Origin: Providencia sneebia DSM 19967
GTDB taxonomy: Bacteria; Pseudomonadota; Gammaproteobacteria; Enterobacterales; Enterobacteriaceae
Direction of reading: 5' to 3'
NCBI RefSeq assembly: GCF_000314895.2
Contig: NZ_CM001773.1
Location: 1,849,669 to 1,913,668 of the forward strand
DNA length: 64,000 nucleotides
A program made the position numbers and the translations under genes. The notes under the pieces were generated by a model. The model saw only the letters and a list, made by a program, of their open reading frames with translations. It searched no databases and was not told the origin of the DNA. This document shows positions 48,896-58,473 of the stretch, one piece after another. Numbering within the stretch: position 1 is the stretch's first letter; every line of letters begins with the position of its first letter.

Positions 48896-49878
48896 TTAAG
48901 CGAAATGGCGATTGTTGATAATTTTTAGTGAACGGCTATGCCCGTTAATTAGTAAGGTATTTGACGTACAACTATAGGCATCTTTTGAAATACCATTCAT
49001 AAATACTGTTGGTGTGATTGCCGTTGCTGCAAACATAACATCATCCGTGCTTACCATATTTTCTAGCATCAAAACTTCACCAATATCCACACCCATTTGC
49101 TGACAACGTGCTTCTTCTTGCTTCGCTAATAATCTATTTTGTGTATTATCACCTTTAGCTTGCACTCGAGAAACAAGTCGTGCTTGCATGTCACCACCAA
49201 GTGCACGCGCAATTGCAGCACTAATGATCCCTTCTGGAGCACCTCCAGTTCCATACATCATATCAATGGAATGTTCAGGTAAAATAGCAAGTAAAGAGGC
49301 TAGAACATCGCCATCAGGAATAGTTATTACATTCGTACCAAAATTACGTAACGTTTGAATGATATGTTGATGGCGCGGTTTATCTAAGATAGCAATTGAT
49401 AATTTAGATATTGGTTTATTTAAGACAGAAGAGAGGTTTTCGATGTTTTTTCTAAAGGAGCTGATAGGCTAACGGCACCTTTCGCAGCAGAGCTGACAAC
49501 AAGTTTCTCCATATACATATCAGGGGCTTGCAATAAAGTACCAGTAGGTGCAGCGGCTAAAACGGCAATGGCATTTTCTTCATTACATGCAACCATGCGG
49601 GTGCCATCAATTGGGTCAACTGCGATATCTAATTTATGCTGACTTTTAGCATTGCCCACTTGCTCACCAATGTACAACATGGGGGCTTCATCAATTTCAC
49701 CTTCACCAATAACTATTTTACCCTGAAAATCAATTTCATTGAGGCGGCTGCGCATTGCCTCAACAGCGGCTTGATCAGCAGCATTTTTATCCTGTTTTCC
49801 TACCCAATTATGTGCAGCTAAGGCCGCAACCTCAGTGACAGAAGCGATTGCATAAGCTAATTCATCGCTAATTTTCAT
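48896..49878 (-). pseudogene. class II fructose-1,6-bisphosphatase (GlpX/YggF), one-base frameshift
   Basis: The enzyme dephosphorylates fructose 1,6-bisphosphate in gluconeogenesis. The N-terminal frame (MKISDELAYAIASVTEVAA..., with GKIVIGEGEIDEAPMLYIG and DIAVDPIDGTRM) runs 152 codons from 49878 and stops at 49420 just after an A6 run (49445-49450, T on plus strand). The rest is in another frame: KPISKLSIAILDKPRH, then IPDGDVLASLL, MMYGTGGAPEGIISAAIARA and ALGGDMQARL. One added A in the run restores a 327-aa protein reading LEKNIENLSSVLNKP. ALGGDMQA and QAKGD look more YggF- than GlpX-like; no glpF/glpK nearby. Mutation or sequencing error. Confidence 0.85.
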
Positions 49879-49967
49879 GTTGATTCCCTGATTGCAAAAA
49901 AGAAGTGAGGCTATGATACTTTTTTTGTGGGCATATTGGCAGGATAAATAATCAATAGTGAATTAAA

Positions 49968-50150
49968 ACAGGCAGGCATTAGCCTGCCGCAGACTGCTGA
50001 CAAACATATTATGTTTGGCGGCAAGTCATATAGGTTTTAAAAATAAGCAAGGAAAATCAATACATTGATTTTCGACTGATAACACAAAGCGGGAAAAACC
50101 ACGCTTTTATCCCGCTTTGTCAACAACCACAGGCAGGCATTAGCCTGCCG
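49968..50150. repeat. row of five hairpins bounded by a 22-base direct repeat
   Basis: The 22-base copies at 49968-49989 and 50129-50150 are identical and each contains GGCAGGC-ATTA-GCCTGCC. Between them are CAAACAT/ATGTTTG (50001-50017), GAAAATCAA/TTGATTTTC (50052-50073) and an 11-bp ACAAAGCGGGA/TCCCGCTTTGT stem (50084-50120). All lie between the AEC transporter stop and the bisphosphatase start, both minus strand. The 11-bp stem resembles the dtpA terminator stem. Confidence 0.75.
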
Positions 50151-50159
50151 TTATTTTGA

Positions 50160-51083
50160 CTACAGCATTTCGACGATGGCGATACCACCAATGATTGAGA
50201 TGAGTGCAGCTAATGTACTGAGCAACACTGTTCCCGCCGAATTATCGGTATAAGCTTGGTTACTAATTGCCAATGCAGGTACTGCGGTCGCAGTAGGGAG
50301 AACCCCGATGATAAAGGCTGATTTAAGCATATCGCCCTCTAATCCTAATGCGATTCCCGTACCGAGAATTAATGCCGCCTGAACAAAGTTCTTGATGAAC
50401 ACGTTAAAAATAATTTCAACACTAAATTTTAATTTGATGCCTGAGAGCAATAATCCTAAAAAGAATAGCGCTACGCCCCCAGCGGTTTTACCTAATTCAT
50501 TTACTGAATTTTGTAAAATTTCAGGTAATTTAACGCCAAAAATAGCGAGTAAAGCACCTAAAATTGGTAAGAATACTAATGGTTGAGCAACTGCTTTACC
50601 GATTGATTTTAAAATACCATTGTTTTGTTGTCGGCCACTGATCATTAATAAAGTGAATGGAATAATGATAATGGTGTAGATCAAATTACCTAGCACCATT
50701 GCGATTAAGCCAGATGTGCCAACTGTTGCTAGTAACACGGGTGGCCCGCAGTATGCCATATCTGGGAAAGAGACAGATAAAGCTTGCATTGCCGAGTCTT
50801 TCTTATTGTGATGGAAAAAGAACTTACCCGATAGAAAGCCAATAATATAAGAAACAATTAAGCCGACAGCTAATGCCAGCAGATAATCAATATTGAGTAA
50901 TACGGATGGTGGTGCCTGAGCCGCTGCGAGAAATAATGCAAATGGCAAAGCAATTTTAACAACAAAGTCAGCGAAAGCCTGTGAATATTCGCGTTTGATA
51001 AAACCGTATTTACCTGACAACCAGCCAACAGCTAGACCTAAAACAATAGGTCCAAGTGCCGCCATTATTACATGTAATAGCAT
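50160..51083 (-). CDS. AEC-family transporter (auxin-efflux-carrier/MdcF-like)
   Basis: A 307-aa inner-membrane protein with ~10 hydrophobic helices, of the AEC family that includes malonate transporter MdcF/MadM and bacterial efflux carriers. The N-terminal LGPIVLGLAVGWLSGKYGFI (~10-29) and C-terminal SAFIIGVLPTATAVPALAIS (~258-277), with the broken-helix pattern, are typical. RBS GAGGG precedes the ATG. Substrate is unknown; no malonate decarboxylase genes are nearby. Confidence 0.85.
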   Translation of the reverse strand: MLLHVIMAALGPIVLGLAVGWLSGKYGFIKREYSQAFADFVVKIALPFALFLAAAQAPPSVLLNIDYLLALAVGLIVSYIIGFLSGKFFFHHNKKDSAMQALSVSFPDMAYCGPPVLLATVGTSGLIAMVLGNLIYTIIIIPFTLLMISGRQQNNGILKSIGKAVAQPLVFLPILGALLAIFGVKLPEILQNSVNELGKTAGGVALFFLGLLLSGIKLKFSVEIIFNVFIKNFVQAALILGTGIALGLEGDMLKSAFIIGVLPTATAVPALAISNQAYTDNSAGTVLLSTLAALISIIGGIAIVEML

Positions 51084-51648
51084 AATATCCCTCTAAATAT
51101 GGAAAGGTCGTACATTTATAGCAAAATAGTTATCCTAAATTGAAAGCACATTATTACTTTAAACAGAGTATTGACCAATTAAAATCATGACTTGCACTAT
51201 TAGGCTCTACTATTTCATTCATTAAAGACTCTGCTTTGGATCTAACATAATTTGATTATTTTAGAGATAAAATAAGCTGTTACTTCAATTAGAATTTCAC
51301 TTATATAAATAACATAAATAGTTAGAAAAATATGGATGAAATACATAATTTTTATAAAAATATAGATAACTAAAATTGAAAGTCATAATAATAAAGATGT
51401 AAACAGAATTATTGATTGATAAGAATAATCGAATATCATTAAATGACTTGTCATAATGAGACTTGTTTTTTTATTCTTAAACACATACTCTGGGTTTTTG
51501 TTGTTATCACTGTATATAATATGAGCATATTTATTTTGTAATAAATTGCTGAATGTAGTTGGCAATAAAGCGAATGCTATTTACACTAAACGTCGGGTGG
51601 TATTGTCTTTCATATGCTGTGCCGTTTAATTGTTAGGGAAATCTATTT
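51084..51648. other. 565-bp divergent gap
   Basis: A+T-rich sequence between the AEC gene (minus) and DUF2339 gene (plus). A 60-codon minus-strand frame (51383-51565) has no ribosome site or family and is ignored. No repeats noted. Confidence 0.45.
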
Positions 51649-54399
51649 TTGGATATCTTGTTAGTTGTTGGATTTATCGTTGTTATTTTGCTAATAATTT
51701 CACCAATACTTGCGATAGTTGCAATAAACAGAGCAAGCCGTGTGGAGCGCCTTGTGTTGCAACAAAATCAGCGTATAACTTCATTGGAAACAGCATTAAA
51801 TGCACAATTAACTGATATTGACCACCAAACAGAATTAATTCTTGCTAATAAAACCCCAGCTAAGCCTACAGATTCGCCTCACTCGTTATCTGAACCTGAT
51901 ATACCCACGCAGGTTACACCTCAGCCAGAGTCTTTAATTGCTGCTTCTCAAATACCTGAGTTATCCTCTGATATACAAGGGAGTTATCAAGAGAATAAGC
52001 TTAAGCAAACTCACCGCAATAATGCCGATCAATCCGATGGATATTGGCCTATTTTTAGCCATTTCTTTAACTGGTTATGGAAAGGAAATCCATTGGCTAA
52101 AATAGGGATATTGCTGCTGTTTTTAGGTGTGGCTTACCTACTAAAATTTAGTGTGCAAAATGATGTGCTATCACCTCAAGTCAGATTATTGATTAGCGCA
52201 ATTGGTTGCTTGATATTATTGACGGTCGGCTGGTATTTACGTCAGAAAAAAGCCTTATTTGCACTGATATTACAAGGTGGGGCAATAGGGTGTTTATATA
52301 TCACCATTTTTGCCGCATTTAAGCTATATGACATGTTGCCTTATAGCATGGCTTTTGTGGCAATGGCTTTGATTTGTGTAGCGAGCGTTATCTTAGCATT
52401 ATTGCAAAGCGCAATTAGCTTAGCTATTTTAGCTTCTCTTGGTGGTTATTTAGCGCCTGTCTTATTATCTATGGGCGGTGGTAGCCATATCATTCTGTTT
52501 TCCTATTATTTAATGTTATCTATTGCTATTTTGATTATTAGTGTTTGGCAAACATGGAGACCATTAAATCTTGTTGGCATGGTGATGACATATTCTGTCG
52601 CTGTATTATGGGGATGGAATAATTACCAAGAAGAATACTATGTTTCCAGTCAGCTGTTTTTAATTGCTAATTTAATTGTTTTTAATGTATTAACTCAACT
52701 GTTTTCACTACGTTTTCCTCATGATAAACAAATGGTTGTTGATTATACGTTACTTTTTATCCCGCCATTTGTCAGCATTGCTTTGCAGTATGCCATATCC
52801 TCGCATATTCCCTATGTTCCTGCATTCGTGGCGCTTATGTTAGGGCTATTTTATTTATTGGCTGGGTATCAGCTTCACAAACGTTACAATGACGTCGCTA
52901 AAGAGCTCGCTTTAGGAAATGTGGTTATTGGTGTTGCTTTTGTGACTTTAGCAATTCCATTAGCGCTTGCTTTTGAATGGACATCAATTATTTGGTCTGT
53001 CGAGGGATTATTACTCCTATGGTACGGATTTCAGCAGCAGAATAAAAAACTTATCCTTGTCGGTGTGTTACTGATTTTAACGAGTGTGATCACTTTGTTA
53101 GGTGGTTTCTCATTATATACATGGAGCCGAGCAAGCACTTATATGATCCCTGTATTGCTGGTGGCTTGTTTTTGTGCTGGGGCAATATTTAATCTTCATC
53201 GTAATGCATTTAAAAGCTACAATTTTTTTAGCCACTGCTTTTTGGTTATTGGCTTAGTCGTTTGGTGTTTTTGGATCCCGGTGATGACCGATATCCTTTC
53301 TTGGAGCTATGAATCTGAGATTTTCATTGTTATAGCACTTGTTATTATTTCTGCTTGTTTATGGCGTTTTCTTGCTATTAAATCAGACTGGATAACCCTT
53401 TTATTATGCCAATCCATTGTATGGCTAACGGGATATTACTATTTAATTCTCGATTTTATCGATGATATAAACCCAATGGGCAGGGGGGAAAGTTCTCTAA
53501 TTTGGCCCGTGCTATTAGGTAGTTCGATTCTATTTGTTATACATACTCAAAATGCGCGAAATATAAAAATACAGCGGATCTTACATGGTGCGACTTTTTG
53601 GCTGATATTGATATTTATTGCAACAGAGGTGAATTGGTTCGTTACTATTTTACCTTGGGGTATGACTGAATTAGGTTATTTTATTTATATCATGTCGATT
53701 ACGTTAGTGATATTGACGTTATATGGGTTACAGAGCCAAAAAATAGTACCAATGAAACGTAATGCGATGACCTATTGGTATAATTCATTACCAATGGCTG
53801 GAGTGTTAATCTGTATTTCAATTATTGCTAACTTCAATGATGGAAAATTAACCTTCTGGAATTATATTCCGCTTATCAACCCATTAGATGAAGCAGGGTT
53901 GTTCAGTATTGCTTCGATTTTATTAATTAAACGGGGTATTACACAAAAGCTGAAGAGGGTAACAGAACTTCATTTGCTTATTATCCGAGGGTTAGGTCTT
54001 GCGGCTATCATATTGAGCATACTATGGTTTAACGGTATATTGCTGCGTGCCTTATCTGATTATGCTGATATTAATTGGGACTTTGATGCGCTTTTCACAT
54101 CGCGTTTAGTGCAAACTATTCTCTCTATAAGTTGGTCTGTGATTGCTTTAGGTTTTATGATTTTTGCAGGCATGAAGCAAAATCGGAAATATTGGTTTTT
54201 TGGTGCGGGCGTATTTGGTTGTGTAATCGCAAAATTATTCCTCGTCGATATTTATGGGCAAGATGGCTTATCAAGAGCAATTAGCTTTATTGCTGTCGCT
54301 GTGCTTATTTTGGTCGTTGGTTATTTCTCACCACTTCCGCCGAAAATAATATCAGGAACAGAAAATCAGGAGGCTGTTGATGAAATTAACCCAAAATAA
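51649..54399 (+). CDS. DUF2339 large multi-pass membrane protein
   Basis: A 916-aa protein with an N-terminal membrane helix (~2-24), a short coiled coil (~27-60, VERLVLQQNQRITSLETALN), a polar linker (~65-130), then about 24 hydrophobic segments to the C-terminus. This layout, with LWKGNPLAKIGILLLFLGVAYL at the first core helix, is that of DUF2339. Function is unknown. Start is TTG 51649 with AGGGA upstream; no better ATG. The downstream DUF3999 gene is its regular partner and overlaps by 20 bases. Confidence 0.85.
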   Translation: MDILLVVGFIVVILLIISPILAIVAINRASRVERLVLQQNQRITSLETALNAQLTDIDHQTELILANKTPAKPTDSPHSLSEPDIPTQVTPQPESLIAASQIPELSSDIQGSYQENKLKQTHRNNADQSDGYWPIFSHFFNWLWKGNPLAKIGILLLFLGVAYLLKFSVQNDVLSPQVRLLISAIGCLILLTVGWYLRQKKALFALILQGGAIGCLYITIFAAFKLYDMLPYSMAFVAMALICVASVILALLQSAISLAILASLGGYLAPVLLSMGGGSHIILFSYYLMLSIAILIISVWQTWRPLNLVGMVMTYSVAVLWGWNNYQEEYYVSSQLFLIANLIVFNVLTQLFSLRFPHDKQMVVDYTLLFIPPFVSIALQYAISSHIPYVPAFVALMLGLFYLLAGYQLHKRYNDVAKELALGNVVIGVAFVTLAIPLALAFEWTSIIWSVEGLLLLWYGFQQQNKKLILVGVLLILTSVITLLGGFSLYTWSRASTYMIPVLLVACFCAGAIFNLHRNAFKSYNFFSHCFLVIGLVVWCFWIPVMTDILSWSYESEIFIVIALVIISACLWRFLAIKSDWITLLLCQSIVWLTGYYYLILDFIDDINPMGRGESSLIWPVLLGSSILFVIHTQNARNIKIQRILHGATFWLILIFIATEVNWFVTILPWGMTELGYFIYIMSITLVILTLYGLQSQKIVPMKRNAMTYWYNSLPMAGVLICISIIANFNDGKLTFWNYIPLINPLDEAGLFSIASILLIKRGITQKLKRVTELHLLIIRGLGLAAIILSILWFNGILLRALSDYADINWDFDALFTSRLVQTILSISWSVIALGFMIFAGMKQNRKYWFFGAGVFGCVIAKLFLVDIYGQDGLSRAISFIAVAVLILVVGYFSPLPPKIISGTENQEAVDEINPK

Positions 54400-55855
54400 A
54401 ATAAGCTGGTTATTAATAAGTTTTTTATGTGGTGTATTTCTATTTTCGGCTCCAATGTACAGTGAAGAACAGAAAACACTCAATCCTTATGACTTTTATC
54501 AAGGCATTGAACTAGATGTTAGCAATTATAATAGTCCATTCGCTTGGCTTGAACTTCCTGCTGAAGCTTATATCAATTCAGCATATTCAAATACATTGCA
54601 AGATGTAAGAGTATTTAATGGGACGGGACAAGAAATACCATCAGCATTATTTTTTGATGCAGAAGAGACTAATGAGCTCTCTTATGCAAAATTCTCTGTA
54701 CAAAGGTTAATTTCTCGTATTGAACAAAGCCAAGTCAACCCCAATACTCGAGGGATGAGTGCTGAACAGCATTTACTCGTCGAAGCAATACCAAATAAAG
54801 TGATACAAGTTGAATTACCTTCTTTACAGTTAAAAGGTGACTCAACATACCAAGCTTACTTATTAACCCGCAATGAAAATCAATTAGGGCATTTTCCTAT
54901 TAATACGTTATATCTTGATTGGTTAAAAAGTCATGATGATTGGCAAGCAAAGATATTTGTTTATGCCAGTCTAGATAAACAAAATTGGGTTAACTTAGCA
55001 AATAATCAGCCAGTTATGAGTTTGAATTCAAAATCAGATATTGTACGAGCTAATGCTATTTAATTATTAAAAGGTAATGACGATGTTTTAAGTGCTCCAT
55101 ATTTACTCGTCGTTACAGTCAGTAATCAAAATACAGTTCCTGATTTAATTAGTGCAGATGCTTCAATAAAAATTCAGAATACAACAAGGCGTCAAGAAAC
55201 GCTCAGTTTTGTGACAAATAATGAAGGTGTATCGCTAAATCAACTTATTTATCGGCTACCTTCCTCGCAGCCGTTAACTGAAATGACAATACAATTGCAG
55301 CAGAGTAATCGAGTTCTACCTTTGAAAGTTGAATATACTACTGATTCGGGTGAGGATTGGCTGCCATTAACTAATATTGTTGTTTATAACCAAGTCAATG
55401 ATGAGGGCGTAAAGCATAATCCGCCATTAAATTTAAATAGTAAATTAATTAAAAAAGTGCGGGTGACGGCATTAAAAGGTAGTTGGGATGACAAGCCACC
55501 AATTATTGAAGGTAAACGAGATGCCATGAATGTTATATTTAATATTCAAGGGGCAGCGCCTTATTTATTAGTGTGGGGATCTTATTATGCTGATACTGAA
55601 AATATGAGCTATCAGCAACTTATTGATCAATCATTAAATATTGATGAAATGATGAAGTATTATCCAAAAATTCACACAGCAAATAATGTGCTTGGACTCG
55701 GTGGTGAAGAACAACTGACTGAAAGTAGTTTTGTTGAGGATGATTATAGCTGGATGGTTATTTTATTATGGGGGCTGTTGAGTATCGGTATTATTGCCTT
55801 ATTTTATTTTGGGTGGTATCTAGCTCGGGAAATTAATTCAAAAAACGCTCGTTGA
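54380..55855 (+). pseudogene. DUF3999 exported protein, interrupted by an in-frame stop
   Basis: The frame is 492 codons in one phase except for a TAA at 55061-55063: ...SDIVRANAI-stop-LLKGNDDVLSAPYLLVVT. Both sides are DUF3999-like: a signal peptide (~1-28), then FYQGIELDVSNYNSPFAWLE, and later a beta-rich domain and a C-terminal membrane helix (WMVILLWGLLSIGIIALFYF). A CAA to TAA change would explain the stop. A 228-aa fragment lacking the membrane anchor would otherwise be made. RBS AGGAGG precedes the ATG at 54380, which overlaps DUF2339. Function of the family is unknown. Confidence 0.8.
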
Positions 55856-55993
55856 GTTTAATTGATAAAAGGAATTAGTGTATCGTTATTAGATAATTGA
55901 AAAATTTACATTTCTCTCTAAATGATTACGTATTATCACTGTTTTTTGACAACGAATTAAGTTAAAACAGAAGTCATTATTTAGGAGGTTGCG

Positions 55994-56251
55994 ATGAAAA
56001 TACAATTAATTCCAACACTATTTATGGTTATTGCTCTATCTGTAAGTGCTTCTATATGTGCTCAAGGAACAGAATTTATAAATTTAAATGAAAGTATTCA
56101 AGCTATGCATTCATTACATAAAATTGAGGCGCAAGATTCTGGTGATATCGAATCTTTACGTGAAATGGCTGAATCTAATCAATTAGAGATCAGTGAAAGT
56201 ATTATGGATAGGCGTTTTAATGGGCGACAATTCCGTATTATCTCTAAATAG
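55994..56251 (+). CDS. small exported protein of unknown function
   Basis: 85 aa with a clear Sec signal peptide (MKIQLIPTLFMVIALSVSAS...CAQ, cleavage near residue 24) and an acidic helical mature part. AGGAGG at the best spacing precedes the ATG, so it is well translated. No family recognised. It stands alone between the DUF3999 gene and a GFA-family gene. Confidence 0.72.
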   Translation: MKIQLIPTLFMVIALSVSASICAQGTEFINLNESIQAMHSLHKIEAQDSGDIESLREMAESNQLEISESIMDRRFNGRQFRIISK

Positions 56252-56361
56252 CTATCAAGCTAATTTTTAGCCGACAAAATAATTAACCTGCCGTCTACTT
56301 TATTCGTATAATGACTTATTTATACAGTAAATAATCATAGGTACATCAAAAGGTGACTATA

Positions 56362-56766
56362 ATGCATCAAGGTAAATGTCTTTGTGGTGCTGTAACAATT
56401 AAAACTCATCAATCTATTGATAAAATTAGTGTTTGTCATTGTGATATGTGTCAGCGCTGGAATGGTGGTCCTGGTTTTAGTATTGATTGCCAGGATGATG
56501 TTAGTATTGATGGTGCTGATTCAATCACTTGTTTTGCTTCGTCCTCTTGGGGTGAGCGCGCATTTTGTAAGCAATGTGGTACCCACCTATTTTATCATTT
56601 GCTTTCACCGTCATCATATTATGTTTCCGCAGCATTATTCGATGAAGCCAAAGAAGCAAAAATGACAATGCAAATATTTATTGAAAATAAACCTAAGTAT
56701 TATAATTTTGTTGAAAAAACGCCAATGCTAACAGAACAAGACATCATGAACATGATGAAATCATGA
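56362..56766 (+). CDS. GFA / CENP-V family zinc-binding protein
   Basis: The 134-aa protein (ATG 56362 with AGGTG upstream; a GTG three codons earlier is possible) has the zinc-binding pattern of the glutathione-dependent formaldehyde-activating enzyme fold: CLCGAVTI (~7-14), CHCDMCQRWNGGPG (~27-40) and FCKQCGTHLFY (~69-79). The family binds zinc and in some members glutathione; a formaldehyde role is not shown for this type. Confidence 0.88.
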   Translation: MHQGKCLCGAVTIKTHQSIDKISVCHCDMCQRWNGGPGFSIDCQDDVSIDGADSITCFASSSWGERAFCKQCGTHLFYHLLSPSSYYVSAALFDEAKEAKMTMQIFIENKPKYYNFVEKTPMLTEQDIMNMMKS

Positions 56767-57050
56767 TAACGACTTGTTTATTTTTGTTTGCTTTAATATG
56801 ACCTATCATATTGTGCTTATAGAAAAATTTACTTATTTTTATTTAAGTTACATGTAAGTATGATACGAGAAGGCTTACTTTTTATTTTACTGTCATGGCG
56901 AAATAGAGAGCTGATCTATCGTAAAACATTCATCTAGACCACTTATCATCTTGAATACCGTAAACATAGTTTACAATATTACTTTGATAGCAGAAAATAC
57001 GACATCATAGTTTGAGTTCGTATGAACAACGCTTTAGTGGAAGATAATAA

Positions 57051-57467
57051 ATGAATAGTATGAGAAATATGCGTCATGCGAGCAATATTGCATGGGTTTT
57101 ACAGTGGGTACTTAATATCGGTTTAATTTCATTAGCGATTGTACTTGTATTCTTTTTAGTGAAAGAAACCTATACTATGGCATCACTAATGTTTAGCAGT
57201 GATAAACATGCGACAGCTTATGAATTATTAGAAGGGATTGTCATTTATTTCCTTTATTTTGAATTTATTGCACTTATTACTAAGTATTTTCTATCAGGGT
57301 ACCATTTTCCATTACGATATTTTATATATATCGGAATTACTGCAATAATTCGCTTAATCATTGTAGACCACAGTGATCCGATGACAACATTACTACATGC
57401 TAGTGCAATTTTGGTTCTGGTTATTGCATTATATATAGCAAATACTGAAAAACTGAAGCGTGAGTAA
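57051..57467 (+). CDS. psiE: phosphate-starvation-inducible protein PsiE
   Basis: 138 aa, four hydrophobic helices, with the conserved [20 protein letters not shown] (~56-75) and [20 protein letters not shown] (~83-102) of PsiE. It is an inner-membrane protein induced by phosphate starvation in E. coli; biochemical role unknown. GGAAG precedes the ATG. A CTGTCAT heptamer at 56890-56896 resembles a Pho-box half site, but the second half is not evident. Confidence 0.93.
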   Translation: MNSMRNMRHASNIAWVLQWVLNIGLISLAIVLVFFLVKETYTMASLMFSSDKHATAYELLEGIVIYFLYFEFIALITKYFLSGYHFPLRYFIYIGITAIIRLIIVDHSDPMTTLLHASAILVLVIALYIANTEKLKRE

Positions 57468-57777
57468 CTCTATGAAAACAAAGGGTTATCACTCATAGCT
57501 CTTTGTTATATATCGTAATTAAATATAAATATTAAAAGTAATATACTTAAAATTAAATAAATTATTTATCTGATAATTGATATTTTACTTATTTTATATG
57601 ATAAATTTTTGAACTGTTTTTATTTTTTCTAAATTGAAATATCTAGGAATATTAATTAGTTACTCGATTTTTTATAAAGTTAGTCTTAAATCTCTATTTC
57701 GAAAGTAAATTTCATTGTTTCTATTAATATATCCATATAATGTGAATATTATCCAATGCTAGAAACATATAATTGAA
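57468..57777. other. 310-bp gap upstream of uvrY-like gene
   Basis: Very A+T-rich; no ORF or hairpin recognised. Promoter of the uvrY-uvrC unit must lie here. Confidence 0.4.
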
Positions 57778-58473
57778 ATGAATAACCAAGTTAATATAAT
57801 TATAATCGATGATAATTCTATTCTTCTCCGAGGATTAACAACTATTTTTAGGCATCATAAAAGATGTAATGTTGTTACATCATTACCTATGTTAGAACAA
57901 GCCATTTCATGTAATCGCCAACATCATGCAGATATTATTTTAGTTAATAATGATACCTGCCAATTTGAATCTCTTAAAACATTACAAACGCTAAAACGAA
58001 CTCAACCTGAAACAAGGATCATTATTTATAATATTCGCCATTATAATGTGTTTTTAATGAAAGCGCTTGATGTTGGTATTTATGGAGCTTTAAGCTATAA
58101 AATCAGCATGGGTGAGTTAATTGAATCCATTCAGATAGTAAATGCCCATCGTAAAATTATTTCTCCCGATATTGCTCAACTTATTGCATTAAAACGCATT
58201 TGTCAGCATGAAAACTTGGATTTATATGAGCTGTTATCAACGAGAGAGTTAGAGATCATGTTGTTAATCACTCAAGGTGTCACAGTAAAAGACATTGCTC
58301 ATCATCTGAAATTAAGTTCAAAAACGGTAAATACATACCGATATCGAATGTTTAGTAAACTTAATATCCGTAGTGATGTAGAATTAACTCATATAGCTAT
58401 TAATAATGGGTTAATCTCAACAAAGCAGGATTTATTAGAGTGCCAGAACAGTTTGAGCCAAAAACTTTTTTAA
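57778..58473 (+). CDS. uvrY: UvrY-like regulator with degenerate receiver
   Basis: UvrY/GacA partners BarA and activates csrB/csrC small RNAs. The 231-aa product keeps the LuxR-type HTH of UvrY ([52 protein letters not shown]). The receiver keeps the acidic pair DD at 11-12 but the phosphoacceptor Asp is Asn 57 ([11 protein letters not shown]), the switch Thr is Asn 85 ([11 protein letters not shown]) and the conserved Lys is Tyr 107 (GALSYKIS). So it is probably not regulated by phosphorylation. It is in the usual place, overlapping uvrC by 34 bases. Confidence 0.9.
   Translation: MNNQVNIIIIDDNSILLRGLTTIFRHHKRCNVVTSLPMLEQAISCNRQHHADIILVNNDTCQFESLKTLQTLKRTQPETRIIIYNIRHYNVFLMKALDVGIYGALSYKISMGELIESIQIVNAHRKIISPDIAQLIALKRICQHENLDLYELLSTRELEIMLLITQGVTVKDIAHHLKLSSKTVNTYRYRMFSKLNIRSDVELTHIAINNGLISTKQDLLECQNSLSQKLF

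Noticed and set aside
51383..51565. 60-codon minus-strand frame upstream of the DUF2339 gene
   Set aside because: No ribosome site, no family, A+T-rich chance ORF.
55211..55855. Second half of the DUF3999 gene as a separate gene
   Set aside because: Same phase as the upstream half with only one stop between; internal codons before 55211 continue the same domain.
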